A stretch of DNA of 64,000 nt. Origin: Lactarius indigo. Lineage: Eukaryota > Basidiomycota > Agaricomycetes > Russulales > Russulaceae. The DNA lies in assembly GCA_025766275.1 (NCBI GenBank), contig JAFKAC010000026.1, positions 1-64,000 on the forward strand. Direction: 5' to 3'. The notes beneath the pieces were generated by a model. It was not told the origin of the DNA. It saw nothing but the letters and a program-made list of their open reading frames with translations, and did not search any database. Of this stretch, positions 12,360 to 25,642 are shown piece after piece. Position 1 is the stretch's first letter. Each line of letters starts with the position of its first letter. Both the position numbers and the translations under genes were made by a program.

Positions 12360-14234
12360 CTACAGAAGCGCGCCGTCTTTGCCAGGAGTGACCCCAGGAA
12401 TGCCACTCTGTGCATTGCCCTTGAACTTGGGCATGCGCTCCACCTGGCCAAGCCAGGCCGCGTCGCTGACGATCGACGCACGCACGGCGTACCCAACTTT
12501 GAGTTCCTCAAGGTGCTTCTCGATATCCGGCGCGGCAGCGCGGAGCGCCGCGCCCTCCTTCGCGCGCTGGTCCGCGCGCGTGAGGCCGACGCTCTCAGAG
12601 AACCAGGTGGGGTCTCCGCGAATCGCCGCGCACTCGTACAGGTCGAGGAGCACCTGCGGCACGCCTGCGCGTCGCGCCGCCGAGTAGGCGCACGCGTGGC
12701 CGAGCGCGGTCACGGCGCGCTCCGCCTCGGGCAGCAGCTCGTATTCGGCGGTTTCGGAGCGGTGTCCGCCAGGGATGCGCCGGAGCACTTGCCGGCCCTC
12801 ATCGAGCAGCGCGTGGGCGTGCTTGGCGAGCAACGACTCCTTCGCTAATGGGATCGGGAGCGTGTAGCGTCCGAGCACGAGCTCGCCCCAGAGGCGGATG
12901 CACAGTGCGAGCACGTCGCCCTCTGCGATGATGACGCTGTCAAGATCGGCCTATCGAAAAGATCATCAGGAGCGGACGATGCCGGCAGTAGGAGGTCCAC
13001 GCACCTTGTGACGCGCAATCCAGTTGGTGTCGAAAGTTCCCTGGGCGCCACACCGCTCAGCCATCTCGTGTGCACACTGCATCGATTGGCGGATGACGGT
13101 GGCCTTGACCAGAACGGCGAGGCCGTGCTTGATGGGATGAGTCGCCTTGGGGTCTGAGAAGACAGGCGCGACGTCGCGGTACCACGCATCGAGCACGCGA
13201 GCCGAGGCCACGGTGTGCAGGACGGACCACTGCTGAGTCGGGAAGGTGAAGATTGGGATCTTCTCGCCATGAGGCGCGACGAGGCGGCGGAGCGAGTATT
13301 TACCACCGATGTAGGCGGTGTGCTTGAGGCCGGAGACGCAGGGGCCAGAAACGGCAAAGGTGCCAATTGGGATACGCCAGAGGGTATCCCACCATGCAGC
13401 ACGGGCGTCATTGGGCGCCTCGAGGGTGTCGCCGAGTAAGGCCGTTGGCGGAAGCTTGACCTTGTTGAAGCGTGTCATGGAATAGTCGAGGGGAGAAGCA
13501 CCGCTGCGAAGGGGGAGACGGATAGAGAGGATGCCGGGGAAAGGCTCGCGAGTGTTGCAGATGGGGACAATGAAGGGGCGCATGCCTCGGTCTTCACCCT
13601 TGATGATCAGGCGGGCCATGACGAGCGCGATCTTGTTGAGACCGAAGGTCGGATTCGTGGAGGGCATAATCCTAGATGGGACGCAAACCATCAGAAACTG
13701 GATTTCCCTTGCGGAAAGAAGGGCTGACATACTTGGTGGCTTCTTCGTGGGGAGTGTGTAGGATATAGCTACCGTCTTCCTGCTGGTGGGCGGTGGTCTC
13801 GATATTGAGGGCGTCCAGACCGTGACCACGCTCAGAAAGGAGGAAAAGGCCCATGGTCTCGCCCTTGAGTAGGGATTTCACGAGTGGTGCGAGGTCGCGA
13901 CGGTTGGGGAGGAAGCGGGACAGCGTGCCGACTGTCAGGTTGATTTGTGCGGCAAGGATAGTGAACAGTCCGTAGTCGAGGGCGACAATGGGATCAAGGT
14001 GCATGTCCCAGAATTTGGGGGTCATCTTCAGGATATCGTCTGCAGTCAAGTCTACGGGGGGACGTGTTTCGTTGATGTTGTATAGCTTCGAAAATAGAAA
14101 CGCGGCTCACTGTATGTACGCAGAACGAGCTGAGCCCGCTGATAGGAGAGGGAAATACGTTCGTCGAGCGGGAGTGCGCTGACATCAACGGCAAAGAAGG
14201 GGTGGGCAGCAATCTGTTCAGAGAGAGAAGACAT
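12360..14234 (-). CDS. Acyl-CoA oxidase/dehydrogenase-like flavoprotein
   Basis: Four exons on the minus strand: 14234-14111, 14051-13733, 13671-13005 and 12950-12360, giving 566 residues in phase. The family order is visible: an N-terminal helical part; the middle signature LLSERGHGLDALNIETTA, equivalent to the 'TELGHGTNxxxxxTTA' block of acyl-CoA oxidases; then LVMARLIIKGEDRGMRPFIV; and a C-terminal helical part beginning DSVIIAEGDVLALCIRLWGE. Such enzymes use FAD to form trans-2-enoyl-CoA in beta-oxidation; oxidases pass electrons to oxygen in peroxisomes. The protein is shorter than typical ACOX enzymes (about 650-700) and its end (KDGALL) is not a classical SKL peroxisomal signal, so substrate and location are open. 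No frame defect was seen. Confidence 0.82.
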
Positions 14235-14278
14235 GCTGGGTGTACCAAATCGCTAGACAGAGCGACCTATCTCACCTT

Positions 14279-14284
14279 CTTATA
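14279..14284 (-). promoter_or_regulatory. TATA-like box of the acyl-CoA oxidase-like gene
   Basis: On the minus strand ATATAAG lies about 45 bp upstream of the ATG at 14234. Confidence 0.4.
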
Positions 14285-14285
14285 T

Positions 14286-17200
14286 GCCAAATGCACAAAC
14301 TAATCACGAACAACCTCCTTACTGCTTCCATTCGGTCTTTGTAACTCCGTGCTTGAACTTCGTGCGTGATTTTGCGCCTCTGCGAGATCCTGACCAACAA
14401 CTTCCACTGCGCGTCCCGAGAAGCTGAAAACGAATGGAATGACTGCCCAACGGCGCCAGTATTTACTTTCCCTGTTCTATGGGCGCAGTTGGGATACCTC
14501 GTTGATGCGATTCCTAAACGGGGTCAACCCAGGTTTTCAATGCCCACAATCTGGTACGTACCTCTGAATTTCTCAGTGAGAGTCCGGGCGTGTCATAGAA
14601 ATACTGTTTATTGAATGCTTATCTTGCTCCTTATGTGGTTGACAGTCCCTGCATGGACAAAGAGCGTCTGTAAAAAGTAAGAAATCCGTAGGTTGTGAAA
14701 TACTTGAAACCATATCCACCAGAGATAACCCATCACTGCGCCGCAAACCCCGTTGCGCCAACATTCAATGAGAAGGCTGACCGAACTCCGTATGCGCGTC
14801 TCTTTCGGTGGTTTGTCAGAGGAATTCTGAATGGCGATGAAGAAGGGTGGCAGAGTATAAGTTGCGCTGTGCAAGCCTGAGCGCCTTGACCGGCATAGCT
14901 CATGTCATAAGCGCCCAAGCAATGATGGAGCCAAAACCATCGCCGGCCCGCCAGGCTACAGCGCCGTGTGAGCCATCCGCTCTTGACGTCAAACGCTAAG
15001 AACAGTTCTCCGGCAGTCTGTGAGTGAAGACTTGGGGCCCACAGAACCGTAGGTGGTTGAACAAAGCGAGGACTCGTAAGACTCTCCAGCCCTTCGAGGC
15101 CGTGTTGATGGCATGCCTCGACGCCACTCAGCGGAACAGCGTGCGGGGCACTCCATCTCGAAGCTTTTGAGGTCGGTAGCTCCACAGCCAATTTTAGAAC
15201 GACCCAATGCGACTGAACAGTTTCATCCGGCTACTCAACTCGAGATACCTACGGAGTTGCCAAAGTGGCCACCTAACGAGGAGTAATGTGGAGTGGAAGA
15301 AGCTGTGCACTGTAACGGCACTACGACGGACATGGCACTGGCAATATCCCTCCGATCCGTTTCACGGCAAGAAACGCACACACACCCATATCAGGAAAAG
15401 CCTTAGGGACGCAGATTCACTCTCCCCTCTCTCCTTCTCGCCCCACGCTTGCGCACAGCGCTTGTTCTCGTATTTCGGACCGTTCTGTTGTCCATATAAT
15501 CGCAGAAGAATACATCTCCGAACTAACAAAAATGCATGGCGAAGCGAACCTCGTCAACGTCTGAAATAGTTGGATGGGGACAGTGGGGGATCACGAAATC
15601 CCCAGTTTTCCGATATCACCGAACAGCGCGGGCGGCCCTGACAGCCGACAATTGCAAAAGTAGGGCAAGGGGAACACCTTATTAAACCAGGTGTGAAATG
15701 TCCCTCCTCCTTCATCCCGGAGATAGGTCCTCTGTCTCTAGCTTCGCACTCAGGCTCGGTTGGGAACAAGAGCACCCACTTCTTGATCACGTCTATGCGC
15801 ACCTTTCTGTTTTTAATCTTTCTAGCACTAACCGCCCTCCGAGGACTAGTGTCGACGGAAGAAGCCAAGTGGGGTTGCAGCCGAGCAAACATCATACCAG
15901 CCCTATACCTTTATCACCCACAGTTTCCAAAAAACGTCTCACGCTTCAAGTAGCTTCCGTTGTTCGTACCGAGGAATTTACTTTCGCGTTGTGGTGCACG
16001 ATCATACGGCCGAGCTCTTGGCTTCTCGCGGAAGGCGGCGGGTCTCTAGGCAACAGTCAGCGTGTTCCGGCAGAACGAGCAATACTGTACGACGAGTTCT
16101 GGGTTTGCCTTTGTAGGCCTTCCTCGACTCTAGCAACAAAATTCCGCACCAACGATCAAGAATCTCAATTCTATTTTCCTATGTGCTCCCTGTGATGGAA
16201 TGGCTTAACTCTGAATTTTCCCATTCACGCCGCCATGCTTCTCTCAACTCCCAACTCCAGGATCCACGGGTTTCCACAGTGGTTCGAAACACACCGACGG
16301 CATGATCTTGACCGCAGTCTGTCGTCCTATCAGCGGCTCTGTTGGTCGCAACGTAAGCCCGAACTACATACCACGTCCTGCCGATAGTTATCGTCACTCC
16401 GGTCTCCCGCGCATCACACCTTAATCATCCAATCACATAACCCGGACCCTGGTCCAGGGTGGGTCGTGCGTCCCCTTTTCTCGCGGATTTTGTAAGTTTA
16501 CAGGGACGGACGTGCGGAACTTTTATTCATCTTGACAACACGTTATCGTCTGTTTTATTTTTAGGCCATGGATCCGTGCAACACTACTGGTGGATGGGCT
16601 AACTAAGTGCGCGTTACTCCTTTAACTCGGTCCTTCGAGTGGGTACCAAGAAAGGTTTTGGTCGCCCGCGGTGCAACAGCGTTTTTGGCCCATCCGCACG
16701 CACGCCTGCCTGTTCTTCTTGTCTGCTCCCGATCGAGTCCCCACCAGCTCACAGGGCGCCTTAGAAACGCTTTCCCTACCACATTCCCCGAGCCGAGCGG
16801 TTTTTTTGTCCTGTTCCTGTTATGTTGCTGGCCGTCACGTGCTTATTTTGCCGCCTCGCCCGCCTCGGACGTGGCGGAGAAACTCAATCGTGCCCATCAA
16901 GGTGACCCTCCTTCCCCATTCGTCGCTTGGCATCTCCAACGCCCCACCACCAAAAGCGGAGTGCGCGCGTTCCATATACGAGACGAAGCTCCGCACCCGT
17001 CATCACCGTCATATGTAGCATAACTTGAGCTTGAACCGCTGTGAACGTCCGCGGACGGTCGATACGGACCGGGTAGGTGTAGGCAGACCACATGCACACT
17101 TATCGGGGTGGTGCAGTGTGCTCAGTCCTCCAGCCCGCGGCTTGTCATGTTGCGTCGGAAGCAGAGCCCAGGGGGCGTGAGCCGACAACACATGATGCAG

Positions 17201-18869
17201 TTCGCAACTCGCCAGCCCCGCCGTCACGACGCCGGAGATACCAGACCTGTTCAACGAGTAGCAACCCATCCTCGCTCCAAGTATGCACCTCCGTCTGTGT
17301 GCGACCGCGGCGGAGAACGCCAAAAAAAAAACAAACAACAGAAATCGAACGGGTATAGCTTTGTGCGCGCACACATCGACCTATGGGCCCAGTTCCATCT
17401 CCGCCTTTCATGAGGACGGTCCTTGCTTGTCGCTACTAGTAACCCACGACCACACCAGCCTGCGCGCTCTGTAGGCGTCTTGGTCTTGTGTTTTCGTGCA
17501 TGCGCGCTGCTGCCGCGGCACCGGGAACGGCACGAGCTTTGCAGGACTGTGGACGGGCTGGTCTGGGCTGGTCTAGGCCGGGCTTCTCCCTTGTGACTCG
17601 GAGGCGTTGTCGCAAGTAACTACTCCTCACTGCGCCGCGCAACTTACGTAATAATCGCAATGCTCGCGGTGGATTCCCTCCCGACCGTGTCGAGGGGGGA
17701 GTTTGGGTCCGGTCCGGGACGGTCCGTGTTGTCGTGTTCATCGCCACTGGCACGCATTCGCAGTAACTTACAGTCCAGCTGTTTCGATAGAATCGCCACT
17801 CGACTCGTATGTATTGACAGCAAAGTTTAAATGATTACATATAGACCGGAGGTGGGTTCCCTGGGCTGCGTCCGAGTTGATCGAGCCAGCGAGGTGAGTC
17901 GCTGGGTTTGCCACAAGGCCGGGCAAGTAATAGGAGCCGTAAAATACTGTTGCTGTACTGTTTCTGCGGTCAGAGGCTTGCAACTCGTTTGATAATAGAA
18001 ATTGCAAGGAAGAGTCAAGATTCTGAAGTATAGGCATCCGGAGTGCCTTTACTTTACGTATACCGCAAAAATGGAACAGATACATCCGGGCTTGTGAACG
18101 CGCCCTCTTTACTCACTGTACTCCGCCGGTGCTTGGCCTTTGAGTCTCCCACAAGTGGCATCTCCGGGAACTGAACCTGTCCAAGTGGGGCGAGTGAATA
18201 TGCTATTGCGGAGGAGAGCACCTTCACGAAGACGGCCATATTCCTGGAAGAAGAAGGTTCCATACTGCGGTCGCATGAGCCGAACCGGTGATGTGGAGAT
18301 GTATCATGTGGAGAAGGTGGAGGATGGCCAGGAAGGTGGCCGAGTTCTGTGGTGTTACACCAGGTATGGGTTTCAGAATGACTGGGAGTGGTCGACTGGG
18401 GCTGCTGCCGTGTTCGAGCGAGCAAGGTCGTGTTGGATGGATGACGATCGACTTTCTCCGCCGAGCTGCCGGAGCGGACATAACTGAATTATCTGATGGG
18501 TTTCGCGCAGGGTGGCACTGCTCGTCAAGAGTTTTACCTAGCAATGAAGAGACCATGCACCATGTCATGAGTAGCCAAAATGGTGGCCAAGTCCAAGCAC
18601 AAGTACCAAGCAAGACGACGGGATGGCCTTGTACTGTCATCGTGTTCCATTTCAATAGATGAACTGGCATTCGTGGGTGTCGAACCTTCTCACGCCCAAC
18701 TTATAATTGTTGAACAGCAGCCCGGGAATAGGAAGCATATTAGAGGCGCCCGGCCTTGCCAGTTGTGTTACCTTGTGCAGCTCTGGCTATACACTCACGA
18801 CTGTCATCCTCTAACCATCACCTGCGTGCACTACCTGCACTGGCACATGGGTAGGCAGGCTCATACCTG
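14286..18869. other. 4.6 kb without a supported gene
   Basis: Open frames up to about 165 codons occur on both strands (for example 15698-16195 + and 17145-17411 -), but none shows a recognisable motif, paired splice sites or a conserved family pattern. The stretch just before the kinase gene is its promoter side. A real but unrecognised short gene here cannot be excluded. Confidence 0.4.
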
Positions 18870-18876
18870 TATATAA
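18870..18876 (+). promoter_or_regulatory. TATA box of the kinase gene
   Basis: TATATAA lies only 31 bp before the ATG at 18907. If used, it implies a very short 5' leader, or use of a later in-frame ATG within the disordered N-terminus. Confidence 0.45.
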
Positions 18877-18906
18877 CTCCAACATCCACGGCAGAGAGAG
18901 GCCACA

Positions 18907-21900
18907 ATGAGTTCGCACGAATCGTCCCAATCGTCCCCCTCCCTCACCCCACCTACGACAATGTTCCCACTGTCGTCGTCACCCCCCCGCAGCGCAGATA
19001 CCGGGAGCTCATCCGATCTCTCATCTCGGTCCTCCCCACGTACCCCATCTCCGCTCAACCCACACCACCACTCCCAATCCCTGACGCCGCCCTCGCGAGT
19101 CTCCCTCCTCCCCACTCCACCTCCAACAGCCGCGCGTGGACGCCTGCGCTCATCCGGCGCGCGGGATCTGTCGCCCGTGCGCTCCGCCGCGGCCGCGGCA
19201 ACTCTGCCCGCCATCCCCATGACGCGCGTCGCATCTGCGCCAGCCGCTCCGCAGTCGGCCGGTGGAATGGGCATGCACCTGACCGCCTCTCCCGCGACGA
19301 GCGAGCCGGCCCTGTTCTCGTTCGCCTCGTTCTCCTCTCCGCGCTCGCGCTCCTCAGGCTCGTCCCCCGAGCGCGGCAGCGGCGGCCACGAGGCGGCCGG
19401 CGATGGCTCTATCACGCCCACGTCGACTTGGTGGAGTCACCACGTCCACCCGCCGCGTCCCTGGACGGACCCTTCGAAGCGCAAGCGCACGGTACCTGTC
19501 AAGCAGGCGGAGGAATACGTCCACACACGCTCTGTACGTCCGTTTTCTCCACTATTTCTCTGGCAGTTTGACTGACTTTGCTCTGTAGCGCGCGATCGAG
19601 GCCATCGGTGGCGTCCTCGGTACGGCGGCAAGCATTGGCCACGAGGCGCTCTTTGTCGGAGTCGACCTCTTGCAGTTTGCGCCCGTGCCTGGACTAAAAC
19701 TCGCAGGCGACATCTTGCTGAATATCTGGGATGCCGTGCAGATGGTCGAGGTGAGCGCGATGGGCACCCCATGCACAGTGCTGCTGCTGACCTCTCCAGA
19801 TGAACCGTCTCGCGTCTTTGCGCCTGACCGAACGCTGCGCGGACATCTTGATTTCCGTGCGCGAAGAGATCGTAGATGCGGGTTACACCGTAGCCGAGGA
19901 GCTCCACGCGCCAATCGCCAAACTCGTCGAGTGCGTTCTGGCCGTCCTCATGTTTTTCATCTAATTTGCCACTCCACACAGGGCGTTCGAAGAGGTCTAC
20001 CATTTCCTCAAAAAGCTGGGCCACCGCCCTTTCCTCAAACGCTACCTGAGGCGCGATGAAATCCAAACTAGTATCACGAATTGCGACACCGCCCTCGATG
20101 ATGCCCTCGGGATGTTAGGCGTACGTGTCTTTTTGAGAACTCGGCGCGCCACGATCGACGCTGACGCGCTCGTCTGCTTTGACAGCTCTCCATCCAGATC
20201 CGTACTCTGAAGCTCATCCAAGCCAACGAGCTACGGCGACAGAAGGAAACGCACGATCTGCTCGAAACGCTCTCACACCTCTCTCCCGGCCTGCCGCCTG
20301 TCCCTCTCCCCTCGTCACCTTCGACGCTCCAGTCGTCACCCGCAGACCTCGAGAGCGTGCGCGAGACGCTGAATGCCCTGCGTGCGACGCAGAACGCGCA
20401 AGACCGCGCCCACGACGCGGCGGACCTGCGCCAGCTCATGCGCGCGGCGCTCGCGACGAACGACGACGCTTCCATGATCGAGGCCCTCCAGATCGCGCGC
20501 AGCGAGATGCCCGAGGCCATCAAGACGCTGCAGCGCGCGCTCGAGCGCGTCGTCGAAGACGGGCAGCTGGACGCCGAGGAGAGTACGACGCCGTTGCTGC
20601 TGGCTCCCGCTTTCGACACGGGCGCGAGCCGGCGCAGCGCGGACACGCTCGAGCGCGAGTTCATCGAGACGGGGATCGACGCGCTGCGGCGGATGTCGAG
20701 GGGCACGGACCTCGGCCTGCCCAGCTGGACGATCACGCGGTACGAGATCGACCTCGAGGCGAAGGTGGGCGTTGGGTTTTTCAGCGACGTGTTCCGCGGG
20801 AAGTGGCGCGAGCACACGGTCGCGATCAAGGTGCTCGCAGAGACGACACCACGCAAAATATTCGTGCATGAAGTCGAGATATGGAAGACCCTCTACCACC
20901 CGAACGTGCTCGAGCTCCTCGGCGCGTCCAGCGCGAGCGGCGATCCGCCGTGGTTCCTGGTGAGCGAGCTTCGCTTTCCTGATTATCTAATCATACGTTC
21001 TTTGTTTGTCTCACAAAACATTGGCTTTAGGTGAGCAAGTATTACCCGCGGGGAAGCCTCGTCAAGTACTTGAAGGGCCTGAGCGACGCTGATGCCGCAA
21101 GAGTCGATGTATTGAAGATGATACACGAGATCTCGAAGGGCATGGCGTACCTTCACAAGCAGTGTGTGCTGCACGGCGATCTCAAGGTACGAATCCCAGC
21201 CGTAAAAAAACCGACCGTCGCGTGAAATGATATGGATGCCCGAGTAGGCCGCCAATATACTTGTCGACGATGACACGCGTTGCGTCATTTCCGATTTTGG
21301 TCAAAGCGAGATGAAGTCCGAGGTCTACCGCATCAGCCGTGCACCGCAACCACGTACGTTCGAATTTTCATTAGTTTGTCGTCCGCTCCCGCTCAACTCA
21401 ATCTGACTCTGTTTCCATTTTAGACGGGACGTTACGTTGGCAGGCACCCGAGCTGATGCAAGGTGCCCAAGCGCTGACGCCAGCGATGGACGTCTACGCA
21501 TTCGCCATTTGCTGCGTGGAGATCCTCACCATGGGGGCCCTACCGTGGCCGCTCATGGACGACGAGGCGGTCCGACATTTCGTGTTAAGTGGGTATTCTC
21601 TCCTGCATTATTCGGCGTTTTTCTCGGTACTGATGTGAAACACCTGTCCAGACGAGAACATGAGGCCCTCGCTCCCGCCGTCCAGCCTCATCCCCGGCAA
21701 GCTCATGAATGTCATCCGCTCAAGCTGGGACCGCGACCCGACGAACCGGCCCGCTTTCGATAAAATTGCACGCGAGCTCAAGAAACAGCGTGCGGAGTGG
21801 AGCGCCCAGAGCGTCAATTCGCCGACGTTTGATACACCGAGGCCGATACCCCTCGTTGTTGAATGGGACGCGCAGAACCCGCACCGCTCGCATCACTCGC

Positions 21901-23241
21901 CCGACATCATGCCGCGACCGCTACCAGGCGACCCACAACCCCATGATCCACAGTCACCGGAACCACGGCCGTGCATCGCTGAGGACGAAGAGAGTTCGCT
22001 ATCATCTGTGGAAGAGTTGGGCGATATTGTCGCGCCGCTGAAGCGAATCGAGTCGACGTCGACGAATACATTGAGGTCTGACGCGAGCGTCCTCGCATCG
22101 GGCTATCTCACTCCCCCGGATCCCGACGACCTTGCTGCGAAATACCGGGACGAGCGTCGATACAGGATGCTCCTGCAGCACGATTACCACACTATCCGTG
22201 GGTATCCGATTCCGTTCTGCGCTTTCGTAACGTAAATATTCATTTGATGCCCCAATAGTCACGCTCCCGCTGTGGCGGCCGTCTCCTGTCGAACTCGGTG
22301 CGGTGGGTTTCCTATCGAAACCGGACGGACGCTTCGAGACGCTGTTCAACGCGTTCAAACCCGGGGCGACGTCCGGAGGCAAGGCGGACGAACTGCCGAT
22401 GTTGTCAGGATACGGGAGGGTCTTGACGGGCAGCCAACGCCAGGACAAGCGCAATGCGGCGCAGCGCGGCCTCGATCGCGTCCACGGGTTATTTTCATCT
22501 GCGTACGTACAGCCATCTCGGTACCGCCTCCATCACCGTCCCTTACCGAAACCCCCCATTGATCGGTGTTTCCCGTGCCCGCGCGCTGCACGCTATAACC
22601 GACAGGCGGACGAGTCGCACGCAGTCGTTCCAGCTGCGCGCTCTGCACAAGGTGGCGTACATCTACGCAGAGTCGACGATGTACCGCTACATCACGAACG
22701 TCGACGTGCCGAAGAAGTGGTTCCAATCCAACATCGATCACATTATGAAGATCTATGGCAGGGAGCAGCATCTCACGCGAGAGGACATCTTTCTCGGTAC
22801 GCTCCGCGTTTCAGATAGTGGCGCTCTCGCTTGATAGTTTTACACGCGCCTACTCCCACAGTTATTGGGGCGTTGGACGCCCCTGACTATGCGTCCTTTG
22901 TCAGTCACAGCCATCCAGACGGCCAGGTGAGCTCACAAGTTTGGCGTAATTTGACAGCACACCCCCGCGGCTGAGCGCTGATTGGGGATCCGCTCCACTA
23001 CGTACAGGTCAACTTCAATGTGTTTGCGTCTGCACACGTCGCACGCCCGTGGGGCGAATTTACCCTCACGTCAGCCGAACAAGCGATGGAGCCATCCGGG
23101 GACACAGTCCAGCAGGATATGGTCGGCGCCGTCACTGCGAGCAACGTCTCGCTTGTCAAGAATTCGTCAGAGCCCTGGGACTCTGTACTTCTTGCTCGGC
23201 TCCGATTCAAACCCGACATAGCTGAGCCGACCTCGTTGTGA
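18907..23241 (+). CDS. MLKL-like helical domain + TKL-like kinase + unnamed C-terminal domain
   Basis: Thirteen exons: 18907-19533, 19589-19750, 19800-19930, 19982-20120, 20186-20959, 21031-21186, 21248-21353, 21424-21588, 21652-22197, 22259-22502, 22606-22796, 22862-22926 and 23008-23241; 1179 residues in unbroken phase. Residues 1-209 are Ser/Pro-rich. Residues about 210-390 form amphipathic helices that resemble the MLKL N-terminal four-helix type found in many basidiomycete kinases (family memory, not searched). The kinase, about 538-805, has GVGFFSDVFRG, the beta-3 lysine in VAIKVL, HGDLK in place of HRDLK, SDFG and WQAPEL, so catalysis looks possible. Residues about 936-1179 are a separate basidiomycete domain (LPLWRPSPVELGAVGFL, GSQRQDKRNAAQRGLD, FVSHSHPDGQVNFNVFAS) of unknown function. 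A signalling kinase with a membrane-active or oligomerising N-terminus is an inference. Confidence 0.85.
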
Positions 23242-25568
23242 ACGTCACATATTTCTTTTTCTTTTCTTCCTTTTTTCTTGAACCCCACTATATCCGCACA
23301 AACACCAACACCAACAACACACTACGGACGATTTTTCGATGTACAGATATCACGAGATAGACCTGTATTTATTGTAAAAGACCTACACATCCCCAAATTG
23401 ACTGTATGTTTCTTGAGCAGGCGGTTTCCTCGTGATTATGGAGTGTGGACGTTTGGTCATCATCAGTTGGGGGTAGATATACTTGGGGTCCCGGCGTCTT
23501 TCCCCATTTTGATTAATAAGACGTCCACTATTTGTCGGTGCATTAGCAAAAAAAGCAGAACCATCAAGTCGCGATGATCGGCCGACGTCTCAGTGAGCAT
23601 GTAACACTCCTAGCAGGAGCTGTATTAGCCTGGAAGCACTGCGGATGACGTGCGCATTGTACAAATACTAGACGTTTACCTTACGTTAGTGTACTGCTGC
23701 CATTTACAGCAGTGTCAAAATTGAGCAGATTCGGGTCATCCGACGGCGGCTTATTTATGCATGTGAATGATGTCCCCACTACAAGCATTTTAGGGATGAA
23801 CGCCGTCTGGACCACAGCCCCAAATCCGAAAAAAGGTCTTTGGGACCAACGAAACGCCTGTGCAATACGTTTTATATATGAACCTTCACCAGTTCACATC
23901 ATTGCAGTGACTGACTCCTCGAAGACACCATAATCGTCTACAGGTCGGATTTGGAGACACGCCTCTTCGCTCCTGGTACTGTATTCGCCCCTTCAATGCG
24001 GGATCAAGCCGTAAGCACCGAAGATCGGAAGAGATATGGCCCTCCACTCACAGTCGACCATCATCGCCAAGGCACCAACCACCGGCACTCATCTATTGAA
24101 CGCCACAATAAACGAAAGAGCGGACTTGGGGGCGTTCGTCCACTCTCCGGGGTTTGTTTGCCTTCTGTGATCTCCCCCTCTTCCCCAGGCAGGCCGACAT
24201 CCGCTCCTGTTCTCTCTCTCTCCTCGGCGACGTTCGTTGGACTTCGTTGCATACGCGCGGTTGTAGCAGCGACCTAAATCCAGTATTTCCCGACGGGTTG
24301 CCATCGAGCGACCATCGCATCCTTTGACCCGCTGGCAGTGGAGTAGTGTACTCGCGGACGACGCACCACCACGTATCTTCTTTTTTTTTTTTATTGTAGA
24401 AAAAAAATAAATCATGTGCATGTGCAAAGTATGCAGGGACGAGGCGCCTCGACTAGACGAACAGAGGCGTCATCGGCCTGTACTACTGAATGAGCGTGCA
24501 GTCAGTTGGTCGGGCTACGGACGTCCTCGGGAAATTTTGTTTAAATATCAGTTCAGGCACAGACGGGGTTCGCGAGGAGTATGTCATGGAAACTTCTGTT
24601 GAAATGTTGATATTTGGTCGACTTCCGATACAACGGGACTTCACAGGAACGAGGATCACAGTTGAGTTGTCGTTGGACACGTGGGTCGCTGGGTGTTTAT
24701 GTAATAATTGGGTTCACACACTCTAGTAGTACAGTATTTTGGCCTCATTAACGAAAACAAAAAAAGAACAAGAACAAACTCGGTCTTGATCTTGAAAGTA
24801 CAACGTCACCGTCCACCAAAATATCACCCCCCGCCGTCTCTACCTGCGTTTCTGTGTTTCATGAGCCATTTAGCCAATTCGTACCGAAATTGGTTGCCCC
24901 AGGATATCGATTTCGATGTTGACCCAGGACGTACTACGTGAGTCACGACGCGCTAATTTGCAGGGTTACTTCTCACGACGTCTCCTTGGGGTACGACGTG
25001 GTCCCATAGACACAATTGTTCAGCGGCGGTGCTAACAACGTCTCGTTCTCTTTTGACGTAATCTCGGCTGTATCAAGGTTGCACTGCACCGTAGAGTCGT
25101 GCTCCACGAGATCCCATCTACTTAGAGTTCAAATCTTTGTGGCGAGATAAGACCCACAGGCTTTGCAAGGCGTATCGAATTTTGCGCGTAGCAGTTAGTC
25201 GGGGAATCTAGTCAGATAATGCTCTATTAGTGCCGTAAACCCGACTCCGAGGAGAACCATTTCCGACAGCAGCCCATAGTTAACTCTGAACCAGCGATCT
25301 AGCCCCATTCTTCTTGGCCCTCACCTTGGATCCAATCGAATCATTTCTTTTTGCAACGCGAAAATCGCAATCCAGCTCATCCCGACTGGTCGGCGAGGAT
25401 GATGGCCTGGATAGGTAAGTTTATGACAACTATCCAAACAATCCGTGCCTAAAATTCGTGGATAGCCAGAGCATGTTTGACGTTGCCGTGCTTGACTTGC
25501 CGTGCCTCCGTGGTACTACATTCGGCGTTGCCCCAAGAGAGTCGATCCTGCTAATTTTATGTGCGTGG
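23242..25568. other. 2.3 kb without a supported gene
   Basis: It contains the kinase 3' flank, T- and A-runs near 24380-24410 and the upstream side of the Gti1/Pac2 gene. No motif-bearing frame or repeat was found. Confidence 0.45.
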
Positions 25569-25576
25569 TATATATA
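25569..25576 (+). promoter_or_regulatory. TATA box of the Gti1/Pac2 gene
   Basis: TATATATA lies about 67 bp upstream of the ATG at 25643. Confidence 0.5.
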
Positions 25577-25642
25577 CAACCTCACATTGTTACATTCTAA
25601 CGCAACAGTTGACCCATCCCCCCTCACACTTTCTTGTGCACC

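Noticed and set aside
17009..17374. Minus-strand 121-codon frame with a signal-peptide-like start
   Set aside because: The start lies in a T-rich tract, and the rest has coding-unlike composition and no cysteine or domain pattern.
20179..20871. 230-codon Arg/Ala-rich plus-strand frame
   Set aside because: It is an out-of-frame shadow of kinase exon 5, which carries the kinase motifs in the correct frame.
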